This document shows positions 26,322 to 35,700 of a DNA stretch of 64,000 nt, piece after piece. Position numbers and translations under genes: made by a program. The stretch is taken from positions 62,001 through 126,000 of the forward strand of contig JYOD01000026.1 in NCBI GenBank assembly GCA_000955785.1. The letters are read 5' to 3'. Each line of letters opens with the position of its first letter. The first letter of the stretch is position 1. The DNA is from Burkholderiaceae bacterium 16 (GTDB lineage: Bacteria > Pseudomonadota > Gammaproteobacteria > Burkholderiales > Burkholderiaceae). Below the pieces are notes generated by a model that saw nothing but the letters and a program-made list of their open reading frames with translations, had not been told where the DNA came from and did no database searches.

Positions 26322-27329
26322 CTAGCTAATTCGGTCGGTGGCGGAGGTAGCGAAGTCGCGCCCGCCCGCAGCCGGGGGCGTGCCCTCGGGCGAGCCCGGC
26401 ACGGTCAGGCCGAAGAAGGCGCGAGCGTCCGCGCTGTCCTTGGCAATGGCCGCGGTCAGTTCATCCAGGCTGTCGAAGCGGGCTTCATCGCGGAGCTTCT
26501 TCATGAATTCGACCCGCACCAGCTTGCCGTAGATGCTTTGATTGAAGTCGAACAGGTGGACTTCCAGCAGCACCCGGCCGGCATCCTCGATGGTAGGCCG
26601 CACGCCGATGCTGGCCACGCCCGGCAACGCGTGCTCGGCCAGCCCGTGCACCTGTACCACGAAGATGCCGTTGACAGCCGGCCGCTTGTGCGAGATGCGC
26701 AGGTTGATGGTGGGAAAGCCCAGGTCGCGCCCGAGCTTGCGGCCATGGACCACATGGCCGCTGATGGCATAGCCATGGCCGAGCAGACGGCGCGCGTGTT
26801 CGAGGTCGCCCTCGGTCAGTGCCTGCCGAACCGCGGAGCTGGAGATGCGCACGCCGCCTTCGGACACCGAGCCCATCTGTTCCACATCGAAGCCGAACTG
26901 GCGCCCGGCCTGCTGCAGGTAGGCAAAATCGCCAGCGCGCCTGGCGCCGAAGCGGAAGTCGTCGCCGACCAGCAGCCAGCGCGTGTGCAGGCCGTGCCAG
27001 AGCACGTTCTCGACGAAGGCTTGGGGAGATTGCGCGGCGAAATGCGCGTTGAAATGTTCAACGACCACGCGATCGACGCCGTTGCGGCGCAGGCTTTCGA
27101 GCTTGTCGCGCAGCAGTGCGATGCGCGTGGGGGCCTTGTCAGGCGTGAAGAATTCACGCGGATGCGGCTCGAACGTCATCACACACAGCGGCAGGCCGCG
27201 TGCGTCCGCCGCCGCGCGCGCGCGCGCAAGCAGCGACTGGTGGCCGCGGTGCACACCGTCGAAATTGCCGATGGTGAGGGCGCAGGGCGCCCGGCTCTCG
27301 GCATTGGGCAGGCCACGGAAGACTTTCAC
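26322..27329 (-). CDS. ribF: Bifunctional riboflavin kinase / FAD synthetase
   Basis: RibF phosphorylates riboflavin to FMN and adenylates it to FAD. The 335-residue product has the nucleotidyltransferase motif [14 protein letters not shown] near residue 20, the segment [15 protein letters not shown], and the C-terminal flavokinase domain with [16 protein letters not shown] and [20 protein letters not shown] take the GTG at 27329 as the start because it yields [12 protein letters not shown]; the frame runs far upstream without similarity, and no clear Shine-Dalgarno sequence is visible. The last 20 residues, beyond the usual end, form a Pro/Gly-rich tail. The gene leads the ribF-ileS-lspA cluster and is divergent from the hybrid kinase gene. 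Confidence 0.93.
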   Translation of the reverse strand: MKVFRGLPNAESRAPCALTIGNFDGVHRGHQSLLARARAAADARGLPLCVMTFEPHPREFFTPDKAPTRIALLRDKLESLRRNGVDRVVVEHFNAHFAAQSPQAFVENVLWHGLHTRWLLVGDDFRFGARRAGDFAYLQQAGRQFGFDVEQMGSVSEGGVRISSSAVRQALTEGDLEHARRLLGHGYAISGHVVHGRKLGRDLGFPTINLRISHKRPAVNGIFVVQVHGLAEHALPGVASIGVRPTIEDAGRVLLEVHLFDFNQSIYGKLVRVEFMKKLRDEARFDSLDELTAAIAKDSADARAFFGLTVPGSPEGTPPAAGGRDFATSATDRIS

Positions 27330-27477
27330 GAGGACGGCAGCAAGCGTTTGGGTAAAGCGAGCATTATAAGGCGAATGGGGGACAAGTTTGGCCTGGCCGT
27401 ACCACGGTGGGCGCCGAGGTTGGCGTTTTTGTGCACGGATAGACCCTTTGGCGTGGCGCCATGCCACAAAAGACGGC

Positions 27478-29307
27478 ATGATACGGCGGATCGCACTCGC
27501 TGCCCCCAGCCCTCCTTTGAACGCGCTGCTAAACCGAATCCTGCCGCCGCCAGGGCCTCCGCTCGATACCGAAACGCGGGCCAAGCTGCTGGCGACCATC
27601 CATCGCGTCTCCCCTACCGCCATCGTTGCCTCGCTGGTGCTCCCGGCGCTGACCGCGATCGCCTTCTGGTCTGCCGCCGACCACAGCGCCCTGATCGGCT
27701 GGTGCGGCGTCATGCTGGTGCTGACCGCCGCCACCAGCTGGTTCTATTTTGGCTATCTGCGCGATGGCACCACCATGAGCCGCTCGGCGCACACGCGCAA
27801 ATGGTGGGCCAATATGCGCGCCATGGCCTTCCTGACCGGCCTGACCTGGGGCAGCTCGGCGCTGCTGCATCTGTATACCGGCTCTACCGTGTTCTCCAGC
27901 GTGCTGTACCTGCTGGCGCTCGGGGTGCTCGCGGGCGGCGTTACCGCGCAGTCTCCGGTTCCGTCCAACCTGGTCTATGCCGGCGTACCGATCCTGGTGC
28001 CCAATATCCTGCTGGCCGAGTACGCATTTCCCGGTCATGGCACCTATGTGCAATTGCTGCTGGTGGTCTACGCCATCATGCTTACGCGCCACGCCCTGAA
28101 CCTGCAGCGCACGCTGGTGCGGGCCATCCAGCTGGAAAGCGAAAGCCGGCGGCTGGCCAAGCAGTTCCAGGAAGAGAAGGAGAGGGCGCTGCATGCCAGC
28201 GAGGAGAAATCGCGCTTCCTGGCCGCCGCCAGCCATGACCTGCGCCAGCCGGTGCACGCGCTTGTGATGCTGGTGGAGGCGCTGCGCGCTCGCAACAAGT
28301 CCTCCTCGCTCCATCCGCTGGTGGAGCAGGTGGCCGCCGGCACCCAGACCATCGACCTGCTGTTCCGCTCGCTGCTGGACCTGTCCAAGCTCGAAGGCCG
28401 GAAGGTGCTGCCGACGCTGGAGCCGTGCGAACTCAGTCACCTGATCAGCGAAGTGATGAGCCAGTTCGCCGCCGACGCGAGAGAGAGCGGCCTGACCCTG
28501 ACCCCGCGCGTGCCCGAAGAGCTGTACGCGATGGCCGAGCCGGTGCTGTTGCGCCGCGCCTTGTTCAATCTCGTGCAGAACGCCCTGCGTTATACGCGGC
28601 GCGGCGGCGTGCTGGTAACGGCGCGGGAGCGCCGCAAGCATATCCGCGTGGAAGTCTGGGACACCGGGGCCGGGATCACGCCCGAGCACCTGCCGGACAT
28701 CTTCTCGCCGTACTACCAGGTGCATAACCCGCAGCGCGATCCGTCCCAGGGCCTGGGACTCGGCCTGGCGATTTTCAAGGAATGCGTGCGCCTGATGCGC
28801 GGCACCTACGGCGTGCGCTCGGTGCCCGGACGGGGCTCGGTATTCTGGTTCTCGCTGGCGCCGGTCCCGGCCGAGACAGTGGCCACCATCCGTGCAGTGC
28901 GGGCAACGGCGCTGGCCGAGGATGCCAAGCCCGATCACTTGCGCGGCACCGTGCTGGTGGTCGACGACGACACCCAGATCCGCAAGGCGTGGATTGCGCT
29001 GATGGAAGCCTGGGGCATCCAGGTTGCCTGCGCGGCGCATGGCGCGGATGCGGACCGGCTGTTTCACCAGGGGCTCAAGCCGGACATCATCTTCTGCGAC
29101 TTGCGGCTGCCCGGCAGCGAGAACGGCCTGGACTTGCTGGAGCGCTGGCAAAACACACAGCCGCAGGCGCGTAGCGCCCTATTGTCGGGCGACCTGAAAT
29201 CCGCCGCGCTGGCGGCGGCCGAGGAGGCTGGCTACTTTGTGTTGCCCAAGCCCGTCGACCCGGCAGCGTTGCGGCTGCTGCTCAGGCGCTGGCTGCACGC
29301 GGCCTGA
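27478..29307 (+). CDS. Hybrid sensor histidine kinase with C-terminal receiver
   Basis: This is a membrane-bound sensor kinase of unknown signal. The 609-residue protein has about six hydrophobic segments in residues 40-210 and no large periplasmic loop, then a coiled linker (LESESRRLAKQFQEEKERAL), a dimerisation/phosphoacceptor box AAASHDLRQPVHAL with His 253, an ATPase domain with N box (Asn 368, LVQNALRYTRRGG), DTGAGI and GLGLGLAIFKEC, and a receiver domain with VLVVDDD and phosphoacceptor Asp 541 in FCDLRLPG. The ATG at 27478 has a weak ribosome-binding site, so the exact start is uncertain. It faces a LuxR-type response regulator, a probable partner. Confidence 0.88.
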   Translation: MIRRIALAAPSPPLNALLNRILPPPGPPLDTETRAKLLATIHRVSPTAIVASLVLPALTAIAFWSAADHSALIGWCGVMLVLTAATSWFYFGYLRDGTTMSRSAHTRKWWANMRAMAFLTGLTWGSSALLHLYTGSTVFSSVLYLLALGVLAGGVTAQSPVPSNLVYAGVPILVPNILLAEYAFPGHGTYVQLLLVVYAIMLTRHALNLQRTLVRAIQLESESRRLAKQFQEEKERALHASEEKSRFLAAASHDLRQPVHALVMLVEALRARNKSSSLHPLVEQVAAGTQTIDLLFRSLLDLSKLEGRKVLPTLEPCELSHLISEVMSQFAADARESGLTLTPRVPEELYAMAEPVLLRRALFNLVQNALRYTRRGGVLVTARERRKHIRVEVWDTGAGITPEHLPDIFSPYYQVHNPQRDPSQGLGLGLAIFKECVRLMRGTYGVRSVPGRGSVFWFSLAPVPAETVATIRAVRATALAEDAKPDHLRGTVLVVDDDTQIRKAWIALMEAWGIQVACAAHGADADRLFHQGLKPDIIFCDLRLPGSENGLDLLERWQNTQPQARSALLSGDLKSAALAAAEEAGYFVLPKPVDPAALRLLLRRWLHAA

Positions 29308-29323
29308 CGGGCACAATGGAAAC

Positions 29324-29347
29324 GGGCCGGCGCAAACGCGCCGGCCC
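29324..29347. terminator. Hairpin between convergent kinase and regulator genes
   Basis: GGGCCGGCGC (29324-29333), loop AAAC and GCGCCGGCCC (29338-29347) form a perfect 10-base-pair stem. The T-run is poor on both sides, so it may work as a weak terminator or rely on Rho. Confidence 0.55.
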
Positions 29348-29389
29348 ATTTCGGAGTCTTCAATTGGTGGCTGGCGCCGGCGGTGCCCG

Positions 29390-30049
29390 CTACTGGCGCA
29401 GGCGGAAACGCTCCATGCGCGACATGACCTGCATCCGGGTACGTACGCCGAGGCGCTGCAGGATCGCCGAGACGTGTTCCTTGACGGTGTTCTCCGTCAG
29501 GCCGAGACGCCGTGCGATGACCTTGTTGGGCAGCCCTTCCAGTACCAGCGCCAGCACCGAGCCCTGACGCGGAGTCAGTCCCAGTTCCGCCGGCGTGACC
29601 GGAATGCCGTGCGCCGGTCCGAAGGACTGGGCACGGCCGTTGAGCGCTTCGTCGGAGGGGAAGGATGTGTCGCCTGCCAGCACCTTGCGTACGGCGGCTG
29701 TGAATGCGTTGGCATCGAGATGCTTGCCGACGAACCCGCAGGCGGCAAGCGCCCGCGCGCGGCCTACGATCTCGGGCGTGGCCTCGGCCGACATGAAAAT
29801 AAAGCGGGCGGAAGGGACCAGCGTCTTGAGCGCCTGCATGGCGTCGAAGCCGGTACCGTCGGTCAGCCAGATATCCAGCAGCACGATGTCGGGCCTGAGC
29901 CCCTGCTGCAAGGCACTGAGCGCCTCCTTGGCGCTACCGGCGGCATGGACGGCGACGTCCGGCATCACCTCCGCCAGGAAGGCGGTAGTGCCGGACAAGG
30001 CCATAGGATGATCATCGACCACCAACAAGGTCGGTGCAGCGTTCGACAT
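29390..30049 (-). CDS. LuxR/NarL-type response regulator
   Basis: This is a two-component transcription factor. The 219-residue product has a receiver domain (VVDDHPMALSG, phosphoacceptor Asp 59 in VLLDIWLTDGTGFDAM, conserved Lys in FVGKHLDANAF) and a C-terminal helix-turn-helix of the GerE type (ELGLTPRQGSVLALVLEGLP, NKVIARRLGLTENTVKEHV). All key residues are present. It is convergent with the hybrid kinase gene, about 80 bases away, and divergent from purN. The kinase, having its own receiver, may pass phosphate to this regulator or compete for it; targets are unknown. Confidence 0.93.
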   Translation of the reverse strand: MSNAAPTLLVVDDHPMALSGTTAFLAEVMPDVAVHAAGSAKEALSALQQGLRPDIVLLDIWLTDGTGFDAMQALKTLVPSARFIFMSAEATPEIVGRARALAACGFVGKHLDANAFTAAVRKVLAGDTSFPSDEALNGRAQSFGPAHGIPVTPAELGLTPRQGSVLALVLEGLPNKVIARRLGLTENTVKEHVSAILQRLGVRTRMQVMSRMERFRLRQ

Positions 30050-30275
30050 GCGATTTCCCGTCTAATTTCCCAGTTCGTCCTTGTTGTCACTTAAAGCCGA
30101 GCTAACGGTCTGCGCGTGGACGATAGCAGCCACTCTAGCAGAGCGGGCGAGGCGTCACAATCCGTCGGAGGGGTACCTACGTTGCGTATAGGTCATGCGA
30201 AACGGCGCTGCGATGAGGGTTTCACGTGTTTTAAGCGCCTAATGCGCTCGCTTTAGCCGTGTACGGCCCCTGGCT

Positions 30276-30284
30276 TGGTAGAAT
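30276..30284 (+). promoter_or_regulatory. purN extended -10 promoter abutting the start codon
   Basis: TGG followed by TAGAAT (30279-30284) forms an extended -10 element, and only TGCGCG separates it from the purN ATG at 30291. No -35 or ribosome-binding site is convincing. The mRNA would begin at or next to the ATG. Confidence 0.45.
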
Positions 30285-30290
30285 TGCGCG

Positions 30291-30947
30291 ATGAAAAATA
30301 TCGTTATCCTGATTTCCGGGCGAGGCTCCAATATGGAAGCCATCGTCAGCGCCTGCGCCGCCGAAGGCTGGCCAGCGCGCGTAGCGGCGGTCCTGTCGAA
30401 CCGGCCGGACGCCGAAGGCCTGAAATTTGCCGCTGAGCACGGCGTGGCCACCGGTGTGGTGGACCACACGCAATATGCTGATCGCGCCACTTTCGATGTG
30501 GCGCTGGCCACGGCCATCGACGCATTCGCGCCGGACCTGGTGGTGCTGGCCGGCTTCATGCGCATCCTGACGCCGGGCTTTGTCGACAAGTACGCCGGGC
30601 GCATGCTGAATATCCACCCCTCGCTGCTGCCATGCTTTCCGGGGCTGCATACGCACCGGCAGGCCATCCAGGCGGGTGTCAAGGTCCACGGCGCCAGCGT
30701 GCATTTCGTCACGCCGGAGCTCGATCACGGCCCCGTCATCGTCCAGGCCGCGCTCGACGTGCTGCCGGACGATACGCCCGAGAGCCTGGCCGCGCGCCTG
30801 TTGCCAAGCGAACACGTGATCTACCCGCGCGCGGTGCGCTGGTTTGTCGAAGGCCGGCTGCGGGTGCATGCCGGCGCAGTCCGGGTCGAACCACCCGAAT
30901 CCCAGTTATTTACGGCCTTTGCTGCCGCTACGGAGGTGCAGTCATGA
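30291..30947 (+). CDS. purN: Phosphoribosylglycinamide formyltransferase (folate-dependent)
   Basis: PurN transfers a formyl group from 10-formyltetrahydrofolate to GAR in purine synthesis. The 218-residue product begins MKNIVILISGRGSNMEAIV and has LVVLAGFMRILTPGFV, then NIHPSLLPCFPGLHTHRQAI with the catalytic Asn/His, and HFVTPELDHGPVIVQAA with the catalytic Asp. The length is normal. The last four bases overlap rsmB by ATGA, so the two are translationally coupled. There is no visible ribosome-binding site; an extended -10 box lies six bases before the ATG, so the message may be leaderless. Confidence 0.96.
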   Translation: MKNIVILISGRGSNMEAIVSACAAEGWPARVAAVLSNRPDAEGLKFAAEHGVATGVVDHTQYADRATFDVALATAIDAFAPDLVVLAGFMRILTPGFVDKYAGRMLNIHPSLLPCFPGLHTHRQAIQAGVKVHGASVHFVTPELDHGPVIVQAALDVLPDDTPESLAARLLPSEHVIYPRAVRWFVEGRLRVHAGAVRVEPPESQLFTAFAAATEVQS

Positions 30948-32344
30948 GCCGGAATACCGCAGGGGCGCGCCAGCCCGTTCGCAACAAGCACAAGGGTACC
31001 CCGATCCGCCAGGCCGCCCGGCCGCGCGACGCGGGCGACAGCCATGCTCCGCAGCAGGGCCGCGGGCCGCATGGCGGCCTGCACGCTGTTCATATCCAGC
31101 ACATTGACCGCCTGCTGGGCAAGGTGCTGATGTTCACGCGCCCCTCCGACGTGGTGGTGAGCTACTACTTCCGCGAAAACCCCAAGCTTGGCCATCGCGA
31201 ACGCGGCATCATCGCCGAAGCCGTATTTGCCGTATTGCGCCGGCGTGTCGAGTTTTCGCAGTTCGCTGCCAGCGGCACGGGCGCCTCGCAGCGCCGCCTG
31301 GCCCTGCTGGGCCTGGCCGCCACGCTGGGCCGGGATGCGCTGACGCCGTTCCTGCTGCCGGAAGAGGGCGAATGGCTCGATCGCCTGACGACAATCGAGC
31401 GTGCCAGCCTCGCGCCGCGCGTGCGCGCCAACCTGCCTGAGTGGCTGTTCGATCAGCTGGCCGCCCGCCACGACGAAGCCTTTGTCGAAGCACTGGGCGA
31501 CGCGTGGCTGCGGCCCGCGCCGCTGGACCTGCGCGCCAACCTGGTCAAGACCACCCAGGAAGCCGCGCTGGTCGAGCTGACCGCCGCTGGCCTGAAGGCC
31601 GAGCCGACGCCGATGGCCCCCGCCGGCATCCGCCTGGCCGGCAAACCGGCGCTCAACCAGTTGCCGCTGTTCGTCAACGGCCTGGTCGAAGTGCAGGACG
31701 AAGGCAGCCAGCTTCTGTGCAACCTGGTTGCGCCCAAGCGCGGCGAAATGGTGGTGGATTTCTGCGCGGGTGCCGGTGGCAAGACGCTGGCGCTGGGGGC
31801 GCAGATGCGCTCCACCGGGCGCCTGTATGCGTTCGATGTGTCCGAGAAGCGCCTCGCCAACCTCAAGCCGCGCCTGGCGCGCAGCGGACTGTCGAACGTG
31901 CATCCGGTACTGATCGACTCCGAGCATGACGCAAAGATCAAGCGTCTGGCCGGCAAGATCGACCGCGTGCTGGTGGATGCGCCCTGCAGCGGCCTGGGTA
32001 CGCTGCGGCGCAACCCGGACCTGAAATGGCGCCAGTCGCCGCAATCGGTGCTGGAACTGACCGCCAAGCAAGCGGCCATCCTCGAATCCGCGGCGCGTCT
32101 GGTCAAGGTGGGCGGCCGGGTGGTTTATGCGACATGCAGCGTGCTGGAAGCGGAGAACGAAGGCATCGTGCGCGGTTTCCTGGCCGCGCATCCCGCCTTC
32201 CGCCTGGTCCCTGCCGCACAGGTGCTGGCCGAGCAAAAGATCACGGTGCCCGCTTTGCCGGAAGATGCCGAGATGCTGGCGCTTTACCCGCATCTGCACC
32301 AGACCGATGGCTTCTTCGCCGCGGTGCTGGAACGCGTCAGCTAA
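30944..32344 (+). CDS. rsmB: RsmB-family RNA m5C methyltransferase
   Basis: The protein is likely to methylate 16S rRNA (C967 in E. coli numbering) with S-adenosylmethionine. The 466-residue product has a basic N-terminal extension, a NusB-like region around residues 50-130, then the catalytic domain with VVDFCAGAGGKTLALGA (SAM binding), DAPCSGLGTLRRNPD (Cys 348, release cysteine) and YATCSVLEAENE (Cys 398, nucleophile). The motif set fits the RsmB/NOL1/NOP2/Sun family, and rsmB is the best guess within it. The ATG at 30944 has GGAGG at 30932-30936 and overlaps the purN stop. Confidence 0.88.
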   Translation: MSRNTAGARQPVRNKHKGTPIRQAARPRDAGDSHAPQQGRGPHGGLHAVHIQHIDRLLGKVLMFTRPSDVVVSYYFRENPKLGHRERGIIAEAVFAVLRRRVEFSQFAASGTGASQRRLALLGLAATLGRDALTPFLLPEEGEWLDRLTTIERASLAPRVRANLPEWLFDQLAARHDEAFVEALGDAWLRPAPLDLRANLVKTTQEAALVELTAAGLKAEPTPMAPAGIRLAGKPALNQLPLFVNGLVEVQDEGSQLLCNLVAPKRGEMVVDFCAGAGGKTLALGAQMRSTGRLYAFDVSEKRLANLKPRLARSGLSNVHPVLIDSEHDAKIKRLAGKIDRVLVDAPCSGLGTLRRNPDLKWRQSPQSVLELTAKQAAILESAARLVKVGGRVVYATCSVLEAENEGIVRGFLAAHPAFRLVPAAQVLAEQKITVPALPEDAEMLALYPHLHQTDGFFAAVLERVS

Positions 32345-32562
32345 CGTCTGAACCGCCGCCAGGGCCCGGCTTGGGACTGGCGGCTCCAATGCCGAGGACC
32401 GCCCGGTCCCGGCTGCATTTCCGGCGCGGGACCGGCCACAAGTGTCCGGCCCGCTGCTTGCGGTGCGTTGCCTTGCTCGTTGTGCTCTCGCGGTCCGTTA
32501 TCGGGTGTTTGCCGGGGCCGTTCGATTGTCGCTCGGCGCGTGCCGCCCAGTTATTCCAGAGC

Positions 32563-33966
32563 ATGAATCCCAATCCCCTGAACGAACTCAACGCCTCGCA
32601 TCCGGCCTTTGGCAAGATGCTCAATGACCTGATCCGCGATGCGGGCGGCCCCGGTTTTATCTGGCAACTGGTGGTACTCGCCGCTTGCCTCGCGTTGGCA
32701 TGGCCGCTGGCAAGGCTGGTCGTCAAGCGAGTCGAAGCCGGCTACGCCGGGTCCAGCTTCGCGCTGCGCTTTGCCGCAGCCAGCCTGGAACGCGCCATGT
32801 TCCCACTGTTCGGCTGGCTGCTGGTGATGGGCGCGCGCTACGGGCTGGAACTGGTCATGTCGACCAGCGTGCTGCGCCTCGTGCTGGTGCCGCTCTTTGG
32901 CATCACTTTCCTGTATTTCGCCTTCTATATACTGCGCCGCGTGCTCTCCGGCAGTGGCCAGCTGCACGGCATGCTGCTGCTGGTGGAGAAGGTACTGACT
33001 ACGCTGGTTTGGGCGGCAATGGCGCTATATGTGCTGGGATTGCTGTCTGATGTAGTGAACTGGATGGAATCCGTGCGCTTTTCGCTCGGCGGAAAGCAGA
33101 AGATCAACTTGGCCGACACCCTGGTGGCAGCCGTATGGATCTTGCTCACCGTGCTGGTGGCCATGTGGTTTGGTTCGTGGCTGGAAGAGCGCCTGATGCG
33201 CTCGAGCGGCCTGGACAGCAACCTAAAAGTGGTTCTGACCAGACTTTCCAAGGCACTGCTGCTGCTGGTCTCGCTCTTGCTGAGCTTGTCGCTGGTGGGC
33301 ATCGATCTCACGGTACTGTCCGTATTCGGCGGCGCGCTGGGTGTGGGTTTGGGTCTGGGCTTGCAAAAGATCGCTAGCAACTATATTTCGGGCTTCATCA
33401 TCCTGCTTGACCACTCGGTCAAGCTGGGCGACCAGATCACGGTGGACAAGTACACCGGCATCGTCTCGCAGATTCGCACGCGCTACACGGTGGTCCGCAA
33501 TGGTGACGGCGAAACCCTGGTGCCCAACGAGCAACTGGTCGCGCAGGCCGTGCAGAACCACTCGTTCTCCAATACCAATGTGCGCGTTGCAACGCGTGTG
33601 CAGGCCGATTACGCGGCCGATCCCGAAAAGGTGCTAGCCTTGCTGGTCGAGGCGGCCCAAGACATCCCGCGTTTATTGGTTGAGCCCGCGCCGTCGGCTT
33701 TTCTGGTGCTGTTTGGAGACAATGGCATCGAGTACGAGCTTGCTGGCTACATCGCCGATCCCCAGAACGGAAAGCTTGGCGTGCAATCGGCACTGAACCG
33801 GGCCATATGGCGGAAATTCCGGGAACATGGCATCTCGATCCCGTATCCCCAGCGGGAAGTGCGGGTGCTGGGCAGAGCGGACACCGGTGGACGGGGTGAG
33901 ACTGATGATGCGGATCATGAGGCGCTACTTTCGCAGCCGGATGGCACTGCGGGCAGCAAATCCTGA
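32563..33966 (+). CDS. MscS-family mechanosensitive channel
   Basis: This is an inner-membrane channel that opens under membrane tension to release solutes on osmotic downshock. The 467-residue product has about five to six hydrophobic segments in residues 30-260, the pore-lining, Gly/Ala-rich TM3 segment VFGGALGVGLGLGLQKIASN, then GFIILLDHSVKLGDQITV and NEQLVAQAVQNHSFSN in the beta/C-terminal domain. It is longer than E. coli MscS (286 residues), with extra N-terminal helices, like the YbdG/YnaI-type members. The ATG at 32563 is chosen because it precedes the first membrane segment; the frame is open upstream into rsmB. Confidence 0.9.
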   Translation: MNPNPLNELNASHPAFGKMLNDLIRDAGGPGFIWQLVVLAACLALAWPLARLVVKRVEAGYAGSSFALRFAAASLERAMFPLFGWLLVMGARYGLELVMSTSVLRLVLVPLFGITFLYFAFYILRRVLSGSGQLHGMLLLVEKVLTTLVWAAMALYVLGLLSDVVNWMESVRFSLGGKQKINLADTLVAAVWILLTVLVAMWFGSWLEERLMRSSGLDSNLKVVLTRLSKALLLLVSLLLSLSLVGIDLTVLSVFGGALGVGLGLGLQKIASNYISGFIILLDHSVKLGDQITVDKYTGIVSQIRTRYTVVRNGDGETLVPNEQLVAQAVQNHSFSNTNVRVATRVQADYAADPEKVLALLVEAAQDIPRLLVEPAPSAFLVLFGDNGIEYELAGYIADPQNGKLGVQSALNRAIWRKFREHGISIPYPQREVRVLGRADTGGRGETDDADHEALLSQPDGTAGSKS

Positions 33967-34360
33967 CTTTTCGCGCGGCGCTTGGGCCACCTTGTGGAAC
34001 GATCCATGTTGCTTAACGTCAAAATCGGGGTAAAAGCGGATGTCCGCTCGATCCGGGTGCGGTAGAATCCAAGGTAGTTGCGGGTTCGTCCGGAATCGGA
34101 TTTTGTCCGGGTGAGTTTATCGACCTCCCGCCCCCACCAGACAGCCGCCAGATTGCAGCGGCTCGTGTCCAGTCCCGCCGGCAGGCAGCAGTTGCCCAGG
34201 GCGCCAGACGCGCATGCCTGGGGGCTCCGGCGATTGCCGGGGTTTCAGGCAGGCGCCATATGACGCAATCATTGAATTTGCAGTCCTTTTTCTGCACATT
34301 GTTTGTGGCCCGCCATGTCGTGCCGCACTGAATACCCCTGTTTAATCGACGGAGAACAGT
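33967..34360. other. Long gene-free region upstream of the desaturase
   Basis: This gap of nearly 400 bases contains no recognisable gene. A TAGAAT preceded by TGCGG near 34063-34068 is a possible -10 element, which would give the desaturase mRNA a leader of about 285 bases. The rest is G+C-rich and shows no clear RNA fold or repeat by eye. Confidence 0.35.
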
Positions 34361-35551
34361 TTGTTCGACACTATTCTTGACTGGGCCGCCAACGGCCTCG
34401 CCAACTGGTCCTGGTGGGAAATCGTGATCTACACGCTGGTGGTGACTCACATCACCATCGCGGGCGTCACGATATACCTGCACCGCTGCATGGCGCACCG
34501 GTCGCTGGACCTGCACCCTGTCGTTTCGCATTTCTTCCGTGGCTGGCTGTGGCTGACCACCGGCATGGTCACCAAGGAGTGGACCGCCATCCACCGCAAG
34601 CATCACGCCAAGTGCGAGACCGAAGACGATCCCCACAGCCCGCAGACTCGCGGCATCCGCAAGGTACTGCTGGAAGGCGCGGAGCTGTATCGCGCCGAGT
34701 CCAAGAACAAGGAAACCATCACCAAGTTCGGCCACGGCACGCCTGACGACTGGGTCGAGCGCAATGTCTACTCGCGCTTCGGCTGGCAGGGCGTTGGCCT
34801 GATGCTGATCATCGACCTCGCCTTGTTCGGCGTGATCGGCATGACCGTGTGGGCGGTGCAGATGTTGTGGATCCCGATTCACGCCGCCGGCATCATCAAT
34901 GGCCTGGGCCACTGGTGGGGTTATCGCAATTACGATTGCGAGGACGCTTCGACCAACGTTTCGCCGTGGGGCATCATCATCGGCGGCGAAGAGCTGCATA
35001 ACAACCACCACACCTACCCGACGTCGGCCAAGTTCTCGATCAAGTGGTACGAGTTCGATATCGGCTGGGGCTATATCCGTGCCATGCAGGCCGTTGGCCT
35101 GGCCAAGGTCAAGAAGACCCCGCCGAAGGCACGCCTGGTGGAGGCTCGTCCGGTCGACCACAACACGCTGGAAGCCATCATCGCCAACCGCTATGACGTG
35201 ATGGCCCGCTATGCCAAGGCGGTCAAGAGCGCCTACAAGCAGGAACTGGAAAAGCTGAAGGAAGCCCGCGTGGCCGAGTACAGCAGCTTCAAGCCTGCCC
35301 GCAAGTGGTTCCACCGCGAGGAAACCAAGCTGGCCGATCCGCAACGCCAGCAACTGGCCAGCATCGTCGAGCAGAACAAGTCGCTGCATACCTTTGTGGA
35401 AATGCGCCGCGAACTGGCCGCGATCTGGGGCCGCTCCAACCTGACGCGCGAACAGCTGCTGCAGCAGCTGCAGGCCTGGTGCCATCGCGCCGAGGCCAGC
35501 GGCATTGAAGCGCTGCACGATTTCTCGCTGCGCCTGCGCCGCTATGCCTGA
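34361..35551 (+). CDS. Acyl-CoA/acyl-lipid fatty-acid desaturase
   Basis: This is a membrane di-iron enzyme that introduces a cis double bond into a fatty acyl chain, probably at delta-9. The 396-residue product has the three histidine boxes HRCMAH (residues 41-46), HRKHH (78-82) and HNNHH (213-217), with hydrophobic segments around them, and the family segments VSHFFRGWLWLTTGMVTKEW and NVSPWGIIIGGEELHNNHH. A charged, helical C-terminal part of about 150 residues follows the catalytic core. Translation starts at TTG (34361), six bases after GGAG (34351-34354), the only good ribosome-binding site. Adjusting membrane fluidity is the usual role. Confidence 0.9.
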   Translation: MFDTILDWAANGLANWSWWEIVIYTLVVTHITIAGVTIYLHRCMAHRSLDLHPVVSHFFRGWLWLTTGMVTKEWTAIHRKHHAKCETEDDPHSPQTRGIRKVLLEGAELYRAESKNKETITKFGHGTPDDWVERNVYSRFGWQGVGLMLIIDLALFGVIGMTVWAVQMLWIPIHAAGIINGLGHWWGYRNYDCEDASTNVSPWGIIIGGEELHNNHHTYPTSAKFSIKWYEFDIGWGYIRAMQAVGLAKVKKTPPKARLVEARPVDHNTLEAIIANRYDVMARYAKAVKSAYKQELEKLKEARVAEYSSFKPARKWFHREETKLADPQRQQLASIVEQNKSLHTFVEMRRELAAIWGRSNLTREQLLQQLQAWCHRAEASGIEALHDFSLRLRRYA

Positions 35552-35600
35552 TGCGGCTTGATGCCTGACCCGGCGTGGCCTGATACAATTTAGCTCGCCC

Positions 35601-35627
35601 AAAAGCCCCGCCCCTGGCGGGGCTTTT
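35601..35627 (+). terminator. Terminator between the desaturase gene and nadA
   Basis: AAAAGCCCCGCC and GGCGGGGCTTTT form a 12-base-pair stem with loop CCT, followed by G and a T-rich stretch. It ends the desaturase transcript. A possible -10 (TACAAT, 35584-35589) precedes it, so where nadA transcription starts is unclear. Confidence 0.8.
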
Positions 35628-35700
35628 GTTTTCGCTAAACTCCCCCAATGTAAGGGCTGGCTGCGAAATCCAGGCGCGCCGCCCCAGAGGAGTATCGGAG

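Noticed and set aside
27330..27734. N-terminal extension of the ribF frame by about 135 codons
   Set aside because: The extension runs through the upstream region and into the divergent kinase gene and does not resemble RibF; the GTG at 27329 gives the family start.
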